DNA of 64,000 bases from Dromiciops gliroides (GCF_019393635.1 NC_057863.1:640823806-640887805); one strand, 5' to 3'. Shown: positions 40,601-50,279, counted from the first letter of the stretch. Numbers and translations: made by a program. Notes: generated by a model not told the origin, from the sequence alone.

Positions 40601-41010
40601 TAGCTATTTTGTTTTTACTTGTCTGTGTATGTGTCGTACCAGCAGAATGTAAGCTCTTTGAGGGAAAGGAATGTTTTGTTGTCGATGTTGATGATGATGA
40701 TTCATTTCAGTCCTGTCTGACTCTTCATGGGCCCATTTGAGGTTTTCTTGGCAAAGATACTGAAGTGGTTTGCCATTCCCTTTTCCAGCTCATTTTACGG
40801 GTGAGGAAACTGAAGCAAATAGGGTGAAGTGACTGTCACACAGCCAGTAAGTGTCTGAGGCTGGACCTGAACTCAGGTCCGCCTGACTTCAGGACAGGCT
40901 CTCTATCCACTATACCACCCAGCTGCCCAAGGGATGTGTTACTTGTATGAGCTAGAATAATACCTTGCACATATTGGGTGATTTTTGAAATGTTTGTTGA
41001 ATTGAATGAC
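40600..41010 (+). repeat. L2 LINE 3' end split by MAR1-type SINE
   Basis: agcagaatgtaagctctttgagggaaagg before and ataataccttgcacatattgggtgatttttgaaatg after the SINE make one L2 3' end. Confidence 0.65.
40700..40929 (-). mobile_element. MAR1-type CORE-SINE with RTE-like tail
   Basis: tttcagtcctgtctgactcttcatgggcccatttgaggttttcttggc, ggtttgccattcccttttcc, CORE, head accacccagctgccc. Confidence 0.85.
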
Positions 41011-41098
41011 AAAATATAGGAGTCCGAACATGAGTCATAACCACTGAGCTAAAAGGGAACCCCAGAGGTTCCCATCATAGATCAAGGACTTTAGAGGT

Positions 41099-41232
41099 CA
41101 TGGCTCAGTTTCCTCCTCTGTAAAATGAACTGGAGAAGGAAGTTGCAAGCCACTCCAGCATCTATACCAAGAAAATCTCAAATGAGGTCACAGAGAGTTG
41201 GACACAACTGAAATATGACCAAACAACAACAA
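41099..41232 (+). mobile_element. MAR1-type SINE, 3' half
   Basis: ggctcagtttcctcctctgtaaaatgaactgg ... gtcacagagagttggacacaactg ... caaacaacaacaa. Confidence 0.8.
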
Positions 41233-41239
41233 GAAGAAC

Positions 41240-41395
41240 AAGCCAACCCCATAATTTTGCAGATGAAGATGCTAAAGCTAAGCACTGGGCTCAAGGTCAA
41301 AGAAGGAATAAGCCTGAGGGGGGAAGATTTGAACTGAGGTCTTCTGACTGCAAAGCCCCATTTTCTCATTGTACCAAAGAGAGCCTCCCAATTTG
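41240..41395 (-). repeat. MIR SINE, reversed
   Basis: ataattttgcagatgaagatgctaaag ... gaagatttgaactgaggtcttctgactgc. Confidence 0.65.
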
Positions 41396-41754
41396 GATTC
41401 CCACTCTCAGAGAGAACAATATAAGTGATTCTCCCTGTGAGCAAGAAGCCGCAGTGCTTCTGTCTCTCACAATCCTGAAATGCTCGATGCTGGCAGCTGA
41501 GAGCTAGTTATCTCGGCGGACTTTGATGGTCTTGACAGGATATTAAATGAGAGGCTGTCACAGGCAGCTTTGCTTACATTACACCAGCCACAGAACCCAC
41601 AGAGATGGACACTGCCAAGAACCACTCTCAGAGGAGGGAGCTAAGCAAGTGCTTAAACTTGTAGGATAAAGAGATGTGAAGAGGACCATTTCCCTTTGCC
41701 CAGATGTCCTTCAAACAGGACCTGGCTCAGGTCCTGGCAGCCTGATGTCCTAGC
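41396..41754. other. Unique block, candidate conserved non-coding DNA
   Basis: 41425-41640 is repeat-free, with gagctagttatctcgg, ttgatggtcttgacaggatattaaatgag and ggcagctttgcttacattac. Conservation is untested. Confidence 0.35.
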
Positions 41755-41935
41755 ATTCAGAGCTGCACAAAACATTAGATGTCATCTAGCCCAGCCTCAA
41801 AGATACAGAGATTGAGTCCCAGCAAGAGCCAATGATTATCCAAGGTCACAAAGGTAAATGGTGAGCTGGGCTTTTACCCCAGGTCCTTGGGTTCTAAATC
41901 CAGTCTCCTTCCCATTATACAAAGCAGCCTCTCTA
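41755..41935 (-). repeat. MIR SINE, reversed
   Basis: acattagatgtcatctagcccagcctc ... ccaaggtcacaaaggtaaatgg. Confidence 0.7.
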
Positions 41936-41991
41936 TATTAGGCTGCCTTCATTTATGTGCTTAGGCAACATCATACCCTAATTACAATTTT

Positions 41992-42153
41992 TTTTTCTTT
42001 TTCTTTTTTTTTTTTTTAGTGAGGCAATTGGGGTTAAGTGACTTGCCCAGGGTCACACAGCTAGTAAGTGTCAAGTGTCTGAGGCCGGATTTGAACTCGG
42101 GTCCTCCTGAATCCAGGGCGGGTGCTTATCCACTGAGCCACCTAGCCGCCCCC
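41992..42153 (-). mobile_element. WSINE1-type SINE, A/B mosaic
   Basis: Tail/CORE junction gaggcaattggggtt is type B, but tcaagtgtctg and gaatccagg are type A. Target duplication ctaattacaatttt at 41978-41991 and 42154-42167. Confidence 0.93.
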
Positions 42154-42169
42154 CTAATTACAATTTTAC

Positions 42170-42285
42170 AGTTCAGCAAGTGTGTATTAAATGTCTCCTA
42201 CATGGAAGGCATAATGATACTGTATGGGGATACAAAAACAAAGATAAAAACCAGTCTCTGCCCTCAAGTAGCTTATGTTTGGCTT
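42170..42285 (+). repeat. L3/CR1-like fragment
   Basis: agcaagtgtgtattaaatgtctcctacatgg ... gtctctgccctcaagtagctt. Confidence 0.55.
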
Positions 42286-42514
42286 GCTACAGAGCAGAAA
42301 TCTATGTTCTAGAGCTGGAGGGGGCCTGAAATAACAGCTCATTCAATACTCTTAGTTCACAAATGAGGACACAAAAGTCCTTGTGCACCATGCCCAAGTC
42401 CAGCCTAGTCTAGGTCATTGTGTGCAGATCTGGGGGCCACAAGTTAACATTTCCATAGCATAGAGGGGAGAGTAGAGGGCCAGCAAGATGGTGAAAAGCC
42501 TCGAAGAGCAGGAG

Positions 42515-42745
42515 GGAATATGCATTTATATAGCACCTACTATGTGCCAGACACTATGCTAAGTGCTTTTTTACAAATACCCCTTTGATTCTCACAACAA
42601 ATCTATAAGGTGGGTGCTGCTATTACCATCCCCATTTTATAAAAGAGGAAACTGAGGCAGACAAAGGTTAAATAGCTTGCCAAGGGTCACACCACTAGCA
42701 AGTATCTGAGGTCTGATTTGAAGTCAGGTCTTGCATCACTCACTG
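42515..42745 (-). repeat. MIR/THER SINE, full length
   Basis: atttatatagcacctactatgtgccagacactatgc, tcacaacaaatctataaggtggg, aaaagaggaaactgaggcagac, CORE reversed. Confidence 0.8.
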
Positions 42746-43129
42746 CCTTGAGTCCATACCATCTGAAGATCAGTTGAAGAAATTGGGGAGGGGGGGGGTT
42801 GAGCCTGGAGTAGAGAAGACTGAGGGTAGAACTCGATATCTGCCTTCAAGTGTTTTCAGAGTTGCCCCGCCAAAGAGCAATTAGGCTAACCATGTGGGGC
42901 TCCAGAGGCTAGAACCAGAAACAAGGGGTAGGAATTGCAAAAAGGCTGATTCAGGCTTGAACTTCTCTACTTAGAACTGTCCAGTCATGGAATGAGCTTC
43001 ATCCAGAGCCTCCTCCTTTGTTGGCGATCTCCTAGCAGAGGAGTGGCTGGAGGGCCACTTTGGAGCTCTGTTATAGTGGATATGGGGTGGACCAGATGAA
43101 CACAGAGGTCCTCTCCTTCAGTAAATTCT
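42746..43129 (+). other. CR1/L3-like remnants and unclassified DNA
   Basis: 42850-43060 reads like an old CR1/L3 3' region (gagcaattaggctaaccatgtgg, ctggagggccactttg). No gene is seen. Confidence 0.35.
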
Positions 43130-43225
43130 GGGACTCTGAAACAGAGGCCTAGAAAGGTTAAGTGACTTGCCCAAGGTCACACAGCAGAGTCCAAATTTGG
43201 ACCCAGATCTCTCCAACTTGAATAC
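43130..43225 (-). repeat. MIR SINE fragment
   Basis: gaaacagaggcctagaaaggttaagtgacttgcccaaggtcacacagcag. Confidence 0.75.
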
Positions 43226-43500
43226 TTTTTTCTAATACAATAGACTGCCCAAGTGATATATCCTCTTTTGTATCAGGGCAGCGTTTCCAAGGCTGGTCTA
43301 TATTTTGGTGTGTATATGCCTCGTGCATACCTTTATTGTCTCCTCCAAAAAAATGTAATTAAGTTCTTTGAGGGTAGGCAGGTCTCACTCTTGTCAGCAG
43401 GCTTGGTGCCTGAAACATCTATCAATTAATCAATCAACGAGTAGCTCTGTGCAGGGTCAGGTGCTAAGCACTGAGAATGTATTACAAGAGTGAAGCAGAG

Positions 43501-43629
43501 CACCAGCCCTGGATTCAGGACCTGAGTTCAAATTCAGCTTCAGACACTTGACACTTACTAGCTGTGTGACCCTAGGCAAATCACTTAACCCTCATTGCCC
43601 TGCAAAAAACCAAAACAAAACAATAAAAA
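43501..43629 (+). mobile_element. WSINE1-type SINE, 5'-truncated, type A
   Basis: Starts at gagcaccagccctggattcagg; ends in ccctgcaaaaaaccaaaac. Target duplication agagtgaagcag / agagtaaagcag at 43489-43500 and 43630-43641. Confidence 0.88.
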
Positions 43630-43818
43630 GAGTAAAGCAGTACCTGCCTTCAAGGAGTTTAAATTCTAATGGGGAAAACCTAACTGGAGACCTGCAAGAG
43701 ACACAGAGTCCAGTCCTTGGAGAGGAAAGCACTAGTGGGTGGAGGGATGAAGAAAGGCTTCCTGAAGAAGTTTGAGCTGAGTCTTAAAGGAAGCCAGGGA
43801 TTATAAAAAGCAAACGTG

Positions 43819-43965
43819 GGGGCACCTAGGTGGTGCAGTGGATAGAGCACCGGCCCTGGAGTCAGGAGTACCTGAGTTCAAATCTGGCCTTAGACACTTA
43901 ACACTTACTAGCTGTGTGACCCTGGGCAAGTCACTTAACCCCAATTGCCTCACTAAAAAAAAAAA
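43819..43965 (+). mobile_element. WSINE1-type SINE, type B
   Basis: gggcacctaggtggtgcagtggatagagcacc ... cctcactaaaaaaaa. Target duplication aaaagcaaacgtg / aaaagcaaaggtg flanks it. Confidence 0.92.
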
Positions 43966-44139
43966 AAGCAAAGGTGAAAAGGGAAGGCAGTCCAGGAATG
44001 GGGAATAGCCAATGCAAAGGCATGGAGACTGGAACAGAAAGTAGGTCAGTGTAACTGAACCCTGGAGTAAGTAGAAGGGAGTGGAAGGGAGTATGAGGAT
44101 TGGAAAGTAGGTAAGGGGCCAGTCTTTTTGTTGTTGTTG

Positions 44140-44325
44140 TTTTTAAATCTTTATTTATTTATTTATTTTTTGTAGGGCAATGAGGGTGAAGTGACTTGCC
44201 CAGGGTCACACAGCTAGTACCAAGGGTCTGAGGCTGCATTTGAACTCAAGTCCTCTTGAATCCAGGGCTGGTACTTTGTCCACTGCGCCACCTAGCTGCC
44301 CCCATCTGTGCCACCTAGCTGCCCC
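44140..44325 (-). mobile_element. WSINE1-type SINE, type A, with duplicated head
   Basis: (TTTA)n tail at 44146-44172, gtagggcaatgagggtgaag ..., then two copies of the head end: gccacctagctgcccc at 44287-44302 and again at 44310-44325. Confidence 0.88.
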
Positions 44326-44391
44326 GCTAGGAGCTGTTCTTAATGAGTTTTGTCACAGGAGGTAGGGGTGTGTGTGTGGAGGGTGGGGGAA

Positions 44392-45002
44392 GGTGGGGGT
44401 CCTTAGGTATTCCTCAATAAAGAATTACACTCTTGAACACAGTCCAATTCAAATTTTATTTATTTATTTATTCATTCATTCATTTATTCATTCATTCATT
44501 CATTCATTTATTTATTTATTTGTTTGTTTATTTATTTATTTATTTTTACCCGAAGGGAAGTGGAAGACTTCATCTCCAGGGGAGGAGAACTTAAAAACAC
44601 TCTCCTCCCAGAACAGAAGGAAGTCAAAAGCCTAATAGAGGTTAGAAAGCGAGTCCACCTGAGAACGAAAAGTTCCTTTTTGGGTGGGGTGGAGAAAGCT
44701 GGTCATATTCCTGAGAGTTGAAGGGGATTTTGTTTTGAAACGATGGTCCTGACCTTTGGGGTTATCTCTGCCTCCTAGCTCTGGCCTGGTAATAGCCACG
44801 CCTAATTGACTTCCCTGCTATAGAATTTTATCTCCCCTTACTTCTTAGGTGTGTCTGTCCTATTATCTAGTTGGTCAATGGAAACTTTAATAATCCTTCG
44901 ATTCCTTCCTGTTATCTGATCCTCTTTGGTTTTGCTTCTCACAGGAGAAACCTGATTTGTCCTAAGCCCCAAGTCAAGTTTGTTGATGTATTGAGTGACT
45001 CT
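44392..45002 (-). mobile_element. Solo LTR of an endogenous retrovirus, copy 1
   Basis: Reversed. It aligns with copies at 45437-46950 and 48775-49297 over shared words such as ggttttgcttctcacaggag, aactttaataatcctt, ttatctccccttacttcttaggtgtgtctgtcc and tcttaggtattc. The LTR's AATAAA region has expanded into an ATTT/ATTC array at 44452-44550. No gag, pol or env sequence lies next to it. Confidence 0.7.
44452..44550 (+). repeat. (ATTT)n/(ATTC)n microsatellite within the LTR
   Basis: About 22 tetranucleotide units at the position where sister LTRs carry ataaaagac-type polyadenylation sequence (reversed). Confidence 0.9.
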
Positions 45003-45436
45003 CTCACCCTCTGGGAGCCAGCCTGGCTCAGAATGGGTGGAGCCTGGAGAAATTACAGTAACAGGGCTGTCTCCATCTCAGGCTGCTACTGTATCTTGTT
45101 GACAAAATGACTGCCACATTTCAGCAGTGGCCCTCAATCAGACAATGAGGTTGGAATTCAGATTGTGTGGGGATGAGGGTTCCAATGCTGGTCTCCCAAA
45201 CACCTTCCTCCCAATGTGCCTTGCTGACTCTCCCTGAGGGGCTTCTCACAACTGTTACTTAAAAGGAAGATGAAGCTGTGTTGTCCCTCCCTCAAAGACA
45301 GGCAAGAATGACCCCCCAGCCCTGCTCTATATTGCTGAAAAAGGCAGGAGTCCAAAAGACCTCCCTGTAATTTCCTGACTTCTTCCTCCTCTTTCATTCT
45401 CAGAGTTGGAAGGGATCTTAGAGGGTCTAGTGTAGC
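45003..45436. other. Spacer between oppositely oriented LTRs
   Basis: No retroviral coding sequence, SINE or gene is seen. A MIR-like scrap lies at 45395-45430. Confidence 0.35.
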
Positions 45437-45837
45437 TGACATGGGGGTTGGGACGATTAAAGTTTAAACTGGTCAAGTAGCTATCAGAATGAATGGACAC
45501 ACCTAAGAAGTAAAGGGAGATAAGCCCATTAGGCATGGCTCACTGCCAGATCTGCACTAAGGGACAGAGATAACTCCAGAAGTTAGGACCACCACCCCTC
45601 ACTCAAACTTTCCCCACCCCCAAAGGGAACTTTCCATAGTCAAGTGGTCACCCCATCTGTTGCCCACTATCTGTCCTCTATAAAAGCTTTTTTTTTTGCC
45701 TTTCTTCTGTTGGACGAGAAAGATATTTCTTCCCCTAAAGGGAAATCTTTGACTTCCCTCTTAGTCACTTTCTCTAGCTCCCAAATAAAAGACTATTTTA
45801 TTCTAATTGGATTGTGTGTGAGAGGGTGTAATTCTTT

Positions 45838-46763
45838 CTTTTTTCCCACTTATTTAGAATTTTTTTTCCCAAATTACATGTAAAACCAATTTCAAACGTT
45901 GATTTTTAAAACTTTGTGTTCCAAATTCTCTTCCTCCCTCCCTCCCTCCCTTCCCTCCCCCTTTAAGAATGCAAGTTATGCATGTGTAGTCATGGAAAAC
46001 ATTTCCACATTAGTCAGGTTGTGAAAGAAAATAGACAAAAAAAAAACCTTTTGAAAAAGGAACTAAAAAAATTACGCTTCAATCTGTATTCAGACACCAT
46101 TGCTTCTTTCTCTGGAGATGAACTGCATTTTTCTTATATAAGCCCTTCAGAGTTGTCTTGGAACCTTATATTTGTTTGTTTGTTTTTTGGGGTTTTTTTT
46201 TTGTGAGGCAATTGGGGTTAAGTGACTTGCCCAGGGTCACACAGCTAGTGTTAAGTGTCTGGGGCCGGATTTGAACTCAGGTACTCCTGACTCCAGGGCC
46301 AGTGCTCTATCCACTGTGCCATCTAGCTGCCCCCTTTTTTTTGTTTGTTTGTTTTGTTTTTGTTTTGTTTTTTCGGTTTTTTTTTGGGGGGGGGTGCGGG
46401 GCCATGAGGGTTAAATGACTTGCCCAGGGTCACACAGCTAGTAAGTGTAAAGTGTCTGAGGCCAGATTTGAACTCCTGAATCCAGGGCTGGTGCTTTATC
46501 CACTGCGCCACCTAGCTGCCCCCAGAACCTTATATTGCTGAAAATAGCTGTCATTCACAGATCTTACAATATTGTTGTTACTTTGTATACAGTACATTTC
46601 ACTTTGCATCAGCTCATGTAAGTCTTTCTAGGTTTTTCTGATAGCATCCTGCTCATCATTTCTTACAGCACAATAGTAGTGTTCCATCGCAATCTCATCT
46701 CACAATTTGTTCAGCCATCTCCCAATTGGTGGGCATCTCCTCAATTTGGAATTCAACTTTTTG
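45838..46763 (-). mobile_element. L1 3' end, 5'-truncated, inside the LTR
   Basis: Reversed L1 3' region: T-rich start, aaattacatgtaaaaccaatttcaaacg, ...ctccctccctccctccc..., aagttatgcatgtgtagtcatgg, ttctctggagatgaactgc, then after SINEs ctttgcatcagctcatgtaagtctttctaggtttttctg, catcctgctcatcatttc, ccatctcccaattggtgggcatctcc. Target duplication gagggtgtaattcttt at 45822-45837 and 46764-46779. Confidence 0.85.
46173..46524 (-). mobile_element. Two WSINE1-type SINEs in tandem inside the L1
   Basis: 46173-46334 is type B (gaggcaattggggttaag ... gccatctagctgcccc). 46335-46524 is type A (a long GTTT/G-rich tail, gcggggccatgagggttaaatg ... gccacctagctgccccc). One outer target duplication, gaaccttatatt, lies at 46161-46172 and 46525-46536, so one SINE inserted in or beside the tail/head of the other. 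Confidence 0.9.
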
Positions 46764-46779
46764 GAGGGTGTAATTCTTT

Positions 46780-46908
46780 TTTTTGTTGGGGTTAAGTGAC
46801 TTGCCCAGGGTCACACAGCTAGTAAGTGTTAAGTATCTGAGGTCGGATTTGAACTCAGGTCCTTCTGAATCCAGGGCTGGTGCTCTATCCACTGCGCCAC
46901 CTAGCCCC
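46780..46908 (-). mobile_element. WSINE1-type SINE at the L1 target duplication
   Basis: ttgttggggttaagtgacttgcccaggg ... gccacctagcccc; lacks the usual caattg part of the tail junction. Target copies gggtgtaattctt at 46766-46778 and 46909-46921, the former being part of the L1 duplication. Confidence 0.9.
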
Positions 46909-46959
46909 GGGTGTAATTCTTAAAAGAGGCATACCCAAGGACCCCCACCACCTATTCTC

Positions 46960-47179
46960 CACCCCCCACCCCCCAACCAGCACTCATACCTGAATAGAAA
47001 TCTCCTCTAGGAAATCCTCCTTAGTGCTCTTCCAGCCTGTGTTCACAGATCTCCAGTGAGGAAGTGCCCACCAGCACTGGAGGCAATGGCCATCTCCCCA
47101 TTGTTTTTGGTTCTGACTTCTAGGGCCCAGAACAACAAAGTGAATTCTTCTGGGCAGAAAAATAGTCCTTCAAATACAT
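46960..47179. other. Unclassified non-coding DNA
   Basis: No feature recognised. Confidence 0.3.
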
Positions 47180-47265
47180 GTTCCCTCCAAGCCTTCTCCT
47201 GTTAGAGCAGCAGTGCCCAGCACATAACAGGCACTTGATAAATGTTTATTGATCAACTTGATCAA
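47180..47265 (+). repeat. L2 LINE 3' end
   Basis: gagcagcagtgcccagcacataacaggcacttgataaatgtttattg. Confidence 0.6.
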
Positions 47266-47384
47266 CTTATTGATTCCACAGCTTGTCGATATCCTTCTAA
47301 AGTTTGATGCCCATCAGAGCCAGCACAGTATTTCAAATGTGTCCTCTGGAGGTGAACCCAGCTTGGAAAGGTGGTGGATTGCTA

Positions 47385-47460
47385 AAGCTCAATCAACAAG
47401 CATTTACTAAAGGTGCTAGGCTCTGTGCTAGAAATGCAAATACTGTCATCCAGGACTTTA
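47385..47460 (+). repeat. L3/CR1-like fragment
   Basis: caatcaacaagcatttactaaaggtgctaggctctgtgctag. Confidence 0.5.
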
Positions 47461-47467
47461 CATTCTT

Positions 47468-47660
47468 TGTTGTTGTTGTTGTTATGCAGTTCTTTCTGAC
47501 TCTTTGTGATCCCATTTGGGGTTTTCTTTTTTTTTTTTTTTTTTTTAGTGAGGCAATTGGGGTTAAGTGACTTGCCATTTGGGGTTTTCTTGACAGAGAT
47601 ACTGGAGTGGCTTGCCATTTCCTTTTCCAGATGAGGAAAGTGAGGCAAGACCCTGAAAAT
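47468..47660 (-). mobile_element. MAR1-type SINE split by a tiny SINE
   Basis: ttgttgttgttgttatgcagttctttctgac, catttggggttttctt (split), gacagagatactggagtggcttgcc, gatgaggaaagtgaggcaag; head end missing. Confidence 0.82.
47529..47576 (-). mobile_element. Ultra-short 5'-truncated WSINE1
   Basis: T18 tail, agtgaggcaattggggttaagtgacttgcc and nothing more. Target duplication atttggggttttctt at 47514-47528 and 47577-47591. Confidence 0.9.
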
Positions 47661-47749
47661 TTTTTAGCTATGATAGATAACCTCCTGGGTTCCTTTTTAA
47701 CTCAATACTTATGATTTGTGTTCAGACTCCTGTATTTTGCCATTCAATT

Positions 47750-47945
47750 CAACACACATTTCAAAAATCACCTCATATGGGGGGCAGCTAAGTGGGGGTA
47801 CAAAGAAAGACAAAAGACAGTTTACTTCCCCCAGGGAGCTTACGCTCTGATGGATGCTAACAAATATAGACAAAGGAAGCTCTTACAGGATAAATAGGAA
47901 ATAATTAATAAAAGAAAGGGTCTAGGGAAGGCTTCCTGTAACTGG
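47750..47945 (+). repeat. L3-type fragment with a SINE head scrap
   Basis: ggggggcagctaagtggg at 47779-47796 is a bare SINE head; ggggtacaaagaaagacaaaagacag ... ccagggagcttacgctctgatgg ... gggaaggcttcctg is L3-like. Confidence 0.5.
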
Positions 47946-47954
47946 TAGGATTTT

Positions 47955-48155
47955 GTTATTGTTCAGTCACATCAGACTCTGGGTTTCTTGACAAAGATTT
48001 TGGAGGAGTTGGCCATTTCCTTCTCCAGCTCATTTGACAGATGAGGAAACTGAGGCAAGCAGGGTGAAGTGACTTGCCCAGGGTCACAGGGCCAATAAGT
48101 GTCTGATGAGGGATCTGAACTCAGGAAGATGAGTCTTCCTGGCACCACCTAGATT
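47955..48155 (-). mobile_element. MAR1-type CORE-SINE with RTE-like tail
   Basis: ttgttattgttcagtcacatcagactctgg, gttggccatttccttctccag, CORE, caccacctag head. Confidence 0.83.
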
Positions 48156-48174
48156 TAAAGAAAGCCAGGGAGGG

Positions 48175-48313
48175 AGCAGGTAGGTGGCACAGTGGATAAA
48201 GCACCAGCCCTGGATTCAGGAGGACCTGAGTTCAAATCCAGCCTCAGACACTTGACACTTACTAGCTGTGTGACCCTGGGCAAGTCACTTAACCCTCATT
48301 GCCCCCCCCCCCA
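48175..48313 (+). mobile_element. WSINE1-type SINE, type A
   Basis: agcaggtaggtggcacagtggataaagcacc ... cattgcccccccccccaa; C-run in place of the A tail. Confidence 0.9.
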
Positions 48314-48319
48314 ATCATC

Positions 48320-48475
48320 TAATATGTGATTTGTTCATTTTATATTTAAGGAAACCAAGGCAAATAAGGTTAAATAACTTACCCAGGATCATATCATTAG
48401 AAAGTGTCTGAGGCCAGATTTGAATCTTCCTGACTCCAGGCAGGCCACTCTATACACTGCACCTACTAGCTACTT
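48320..48475 (-). repeat. MIR SINE, reversed
   Basis: ttatatttaaggaaaccaaggcaaataaggttaaataacttacccagg. Confidence 0.75.
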
Positions 48476-48489
48476 CTACATTCTAACAG

Positions 48490-48665
48490 GGAGAAAAGAA
48501 GAATTTGGTCATCATCTGATGGTCCAGGGGTTCTTAACCTGAGGTCAATGAACTCAGTTTTCCTCCCCTAATGACTGGGACAAACTATTTTCAATATAAT
48601 TGGTTTCTTTCTTAATCCTATATTATTTTGTGCATTTAAGAGTATGATTCTGAGAAGTGGCCCAA
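48490..48665 (+). mobile_element. Non-autonomous DNA transposon fragment (hAT-like)
   Basis: ccaggggttcttaacctgagg start and ttcaatataattggtttctttcttaatcc ... gagtatgattctgagaagtggcc. Family match from memory; the reverse orientation occurs at 34655-34815. Confidence 0.55.
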
Positions 48666-48774
48666 GCAGTAGAGGTCAGTCAATAAACATTTATTAAGCA
48701 CATGTTTTGTGCATAAATGTATACAGACAAAACATAGACAAGGATAGATTGGAAAGAATGGGGAGGGGAGGGGG

Positions 48775-49297
48775 TTATGGTTCTTAGGTATTTATTATAC
48801 TCTTCAACAGTCCAATTAGAATTAAAGTGGTCTTTTATTTGGAGCTAGGGAAAGTGACCAAGTGGGAAGTCAAAGATTTCACCCATGGGGAGGAGGGCTT
48901 AGAAACATCCTCCTCCTAGAACAGAAAGAAGACAAAAATTTTTACTGAGGATAAATGGGTTGTCCACTTGAAAACTAGAAAGTTCATTTTTGGGGTGGGG
49001 TGGGGAAAGCCTAGATGCTTGTCATATTCCTGGGAGTTGAAGGGGACATTTTTTGAAATGATGGTCCTGACCTCTGTCTCCTGGCTCTGTCAGGTAGTAG
49101 CCTTGCCTAATAATTGACTTTCCTGCTATAGAATTTTATCTCCCCTTACTTCTTAGGTGTGTCTGTCCTGATATCTAGTTGGTCAATCGAAACTTTAATA
49201 ATCCTTTAATTCCTTGATATATCTGTCCTGTTATCTGGTCATCTTTGGTTTGGCTTCTCACAAGAAAAACTTCTGATTTATCCTAAGCCCCATGTCA
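48775..49297 (-). mobile_element. Solo LTR copy 3
   Basis: The most complete member of the LTR family in this window. In LTR orientation it starts tgacatggggcttagg (right end, 49297) and carries aataaaagacc near 48835, ending near 48775. No internal retroviral sequence is adjacent. Confidence 0.75.
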
Positions 49298-49299
49298 GA

Positions 49300-49830
49300 A
49301 TCAATAGAGAGAAGGCACTAACATTAAGGAGATCTGGAAATGAAGACAGGATTTTAGCTTTGGAGGAAGCCCGGGGGGCCAGAAGATGGAGGTGAGGAAG
49401 GAGAGAATTCCAGGCATTAGGGACAGCCAGGGAAAAGTCCCAGAGTCAGGCTATGGAGTATCTTCCATTGGGAGCAACCAGGAGGCCAGTGTCACTGAAT
49501 CACAGAGTACACTGTGGAAAGGAAGGCATAAGAAAGCTGGAAAGGTCGGGAACAGTCAGCTTGTGGAGGGCTTTGAACATCAAACAGAGGATTTTATATT
49601 TGATCCTGGAGGTCGAAGGAGCCCCTGGAGTTTGGTGAATGGGGGAAAGAAGGAGGTGACCCAGTCAGCTACACTTTAGGAAAGTCACTTTGGTGGTAGA
49701 ATGAAGGCTAGACTGGAGAGATTTGAGGGGGGCGGGGCGCCTAGCAGCTATCACAATAGTCCAACAATGAGCTGAGTGTGGCCTGCACCAGGGGGAAGAT
49801 AGAGAGAGACATTGGGAACAACTGGTCTGG
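49300..49830 (+). repeat. Old dispersed repeat, L3-type
   Basis: gaattccaggcattagggacagccaggg, gtgtcactgaatcacagag, cttgtggagggctttgaacatcaaacagagg, atttgatcctggaggtcg, gaagttactt-type, cacaatagtccaacaatg. This is wording I associate with the L3/CR1-like mammal-wide repeat; the open frames across it are not genes. Confidence 0.5.
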
Positions 49831-49974
49831 TCATTTGACAGATGTTAAAATGGAGGTTAATACAATCCAATCAAAAACACATTTACATAATTTAAATAAT
49901 AAGCGAAGTCCTGGGGCTAGAGAGCTAAAAAGGACCTTAAAACCTGCCCTTTGGGAGTTTGCATTCCTCCTGCC

Positions 49975-50085
49975 TACTGAGGTTAAGGGACTTGCCCAAG
50001 GTCACACAGACTTGTGTGATAAAGCTTATCCTAGTGCCAGGCACGTAGTAGGTGCTTAATAAATGCGTATTGACTGCCTGACCGG
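49975..50085 (+). repeat. MIR and L2 3' scraps
   Basis: ggttaagggacttgcccaaggtcacacag, then gtgccaggcacgtagtaggtgcttaataaatgcg. Confidence 0.55.
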
Positions 50086-50266
50086 TCTCCAACCTAAGTC
50101 TACAAAACAATAGCAGCCAGGTTCAGTTACTGTCCATCGCATTTGGTGGGTCAGGATATAGGGGTCAGGATAAGCCGAGAAGTCTGACTCCCGGGAGGCT
50201 TCCAGGCCCTCGTGGTTGCCCGCCCTCATCCTAGCCTCCAGCCCCGCCCCTCCCTAGGGCTTCTCC

Positions 50267-50279
50267 ATCTCCTAGCAAC
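50267..50279 (+). promoter_or_regulatory. RFX X-box-like site
   Basis: atctcctagcaac fits the X-box consensus RYYNYY-N-RRNRAC exactly. RFX factors with X-boxes drive many ciliary genes. A 13-bp degenerate match can occur by chance, so this is a hint only. Confidence 0.4.

Larger units (their letters stand above)
43350..44110 (+). repeat. L2 end plus L3-type region split by two SINEs
   Basis: 43370-43420 resembles an L2 3' end. 43425-43500 and 43630-43818 resemble the L3-type 'gtgctaagcactgagaatg...cctgccttcaaggagtttaaattctaatgggg...aaggcttcctgaagaag' region, and 43966-44110 continues it (tagccaatgcaaaggcatggagactgg). Family name tentative. Confidence 0.55.
45437..46950 (+). mobile_element. 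Solo LTR copy 2, split by L1 and SINEs
   Basis: Forward. Starts tgacatgggggttggg at 45437, with cacctaagaagtaaagggagataag, agatatttcttcccctaaagg, aataaaagactattttattctaattgg (AATAAA near 45784), then gagggtgtaattcttt at 45822. It resumes after the L1 and a SINE at 46909-46950 (gggtgtaattctt ... acccaaggaccccca). Relative to copy 3 about 90 bp near the 5' end are deleted. Confidence 0.72.

Noticed and set aside
44392..46950. A full endogenous retrovirus between the two LTRs
   Set aside because: The LTRs are in opposite orientation, only 434 bp apart, and no gag, pol or env sequence is present.
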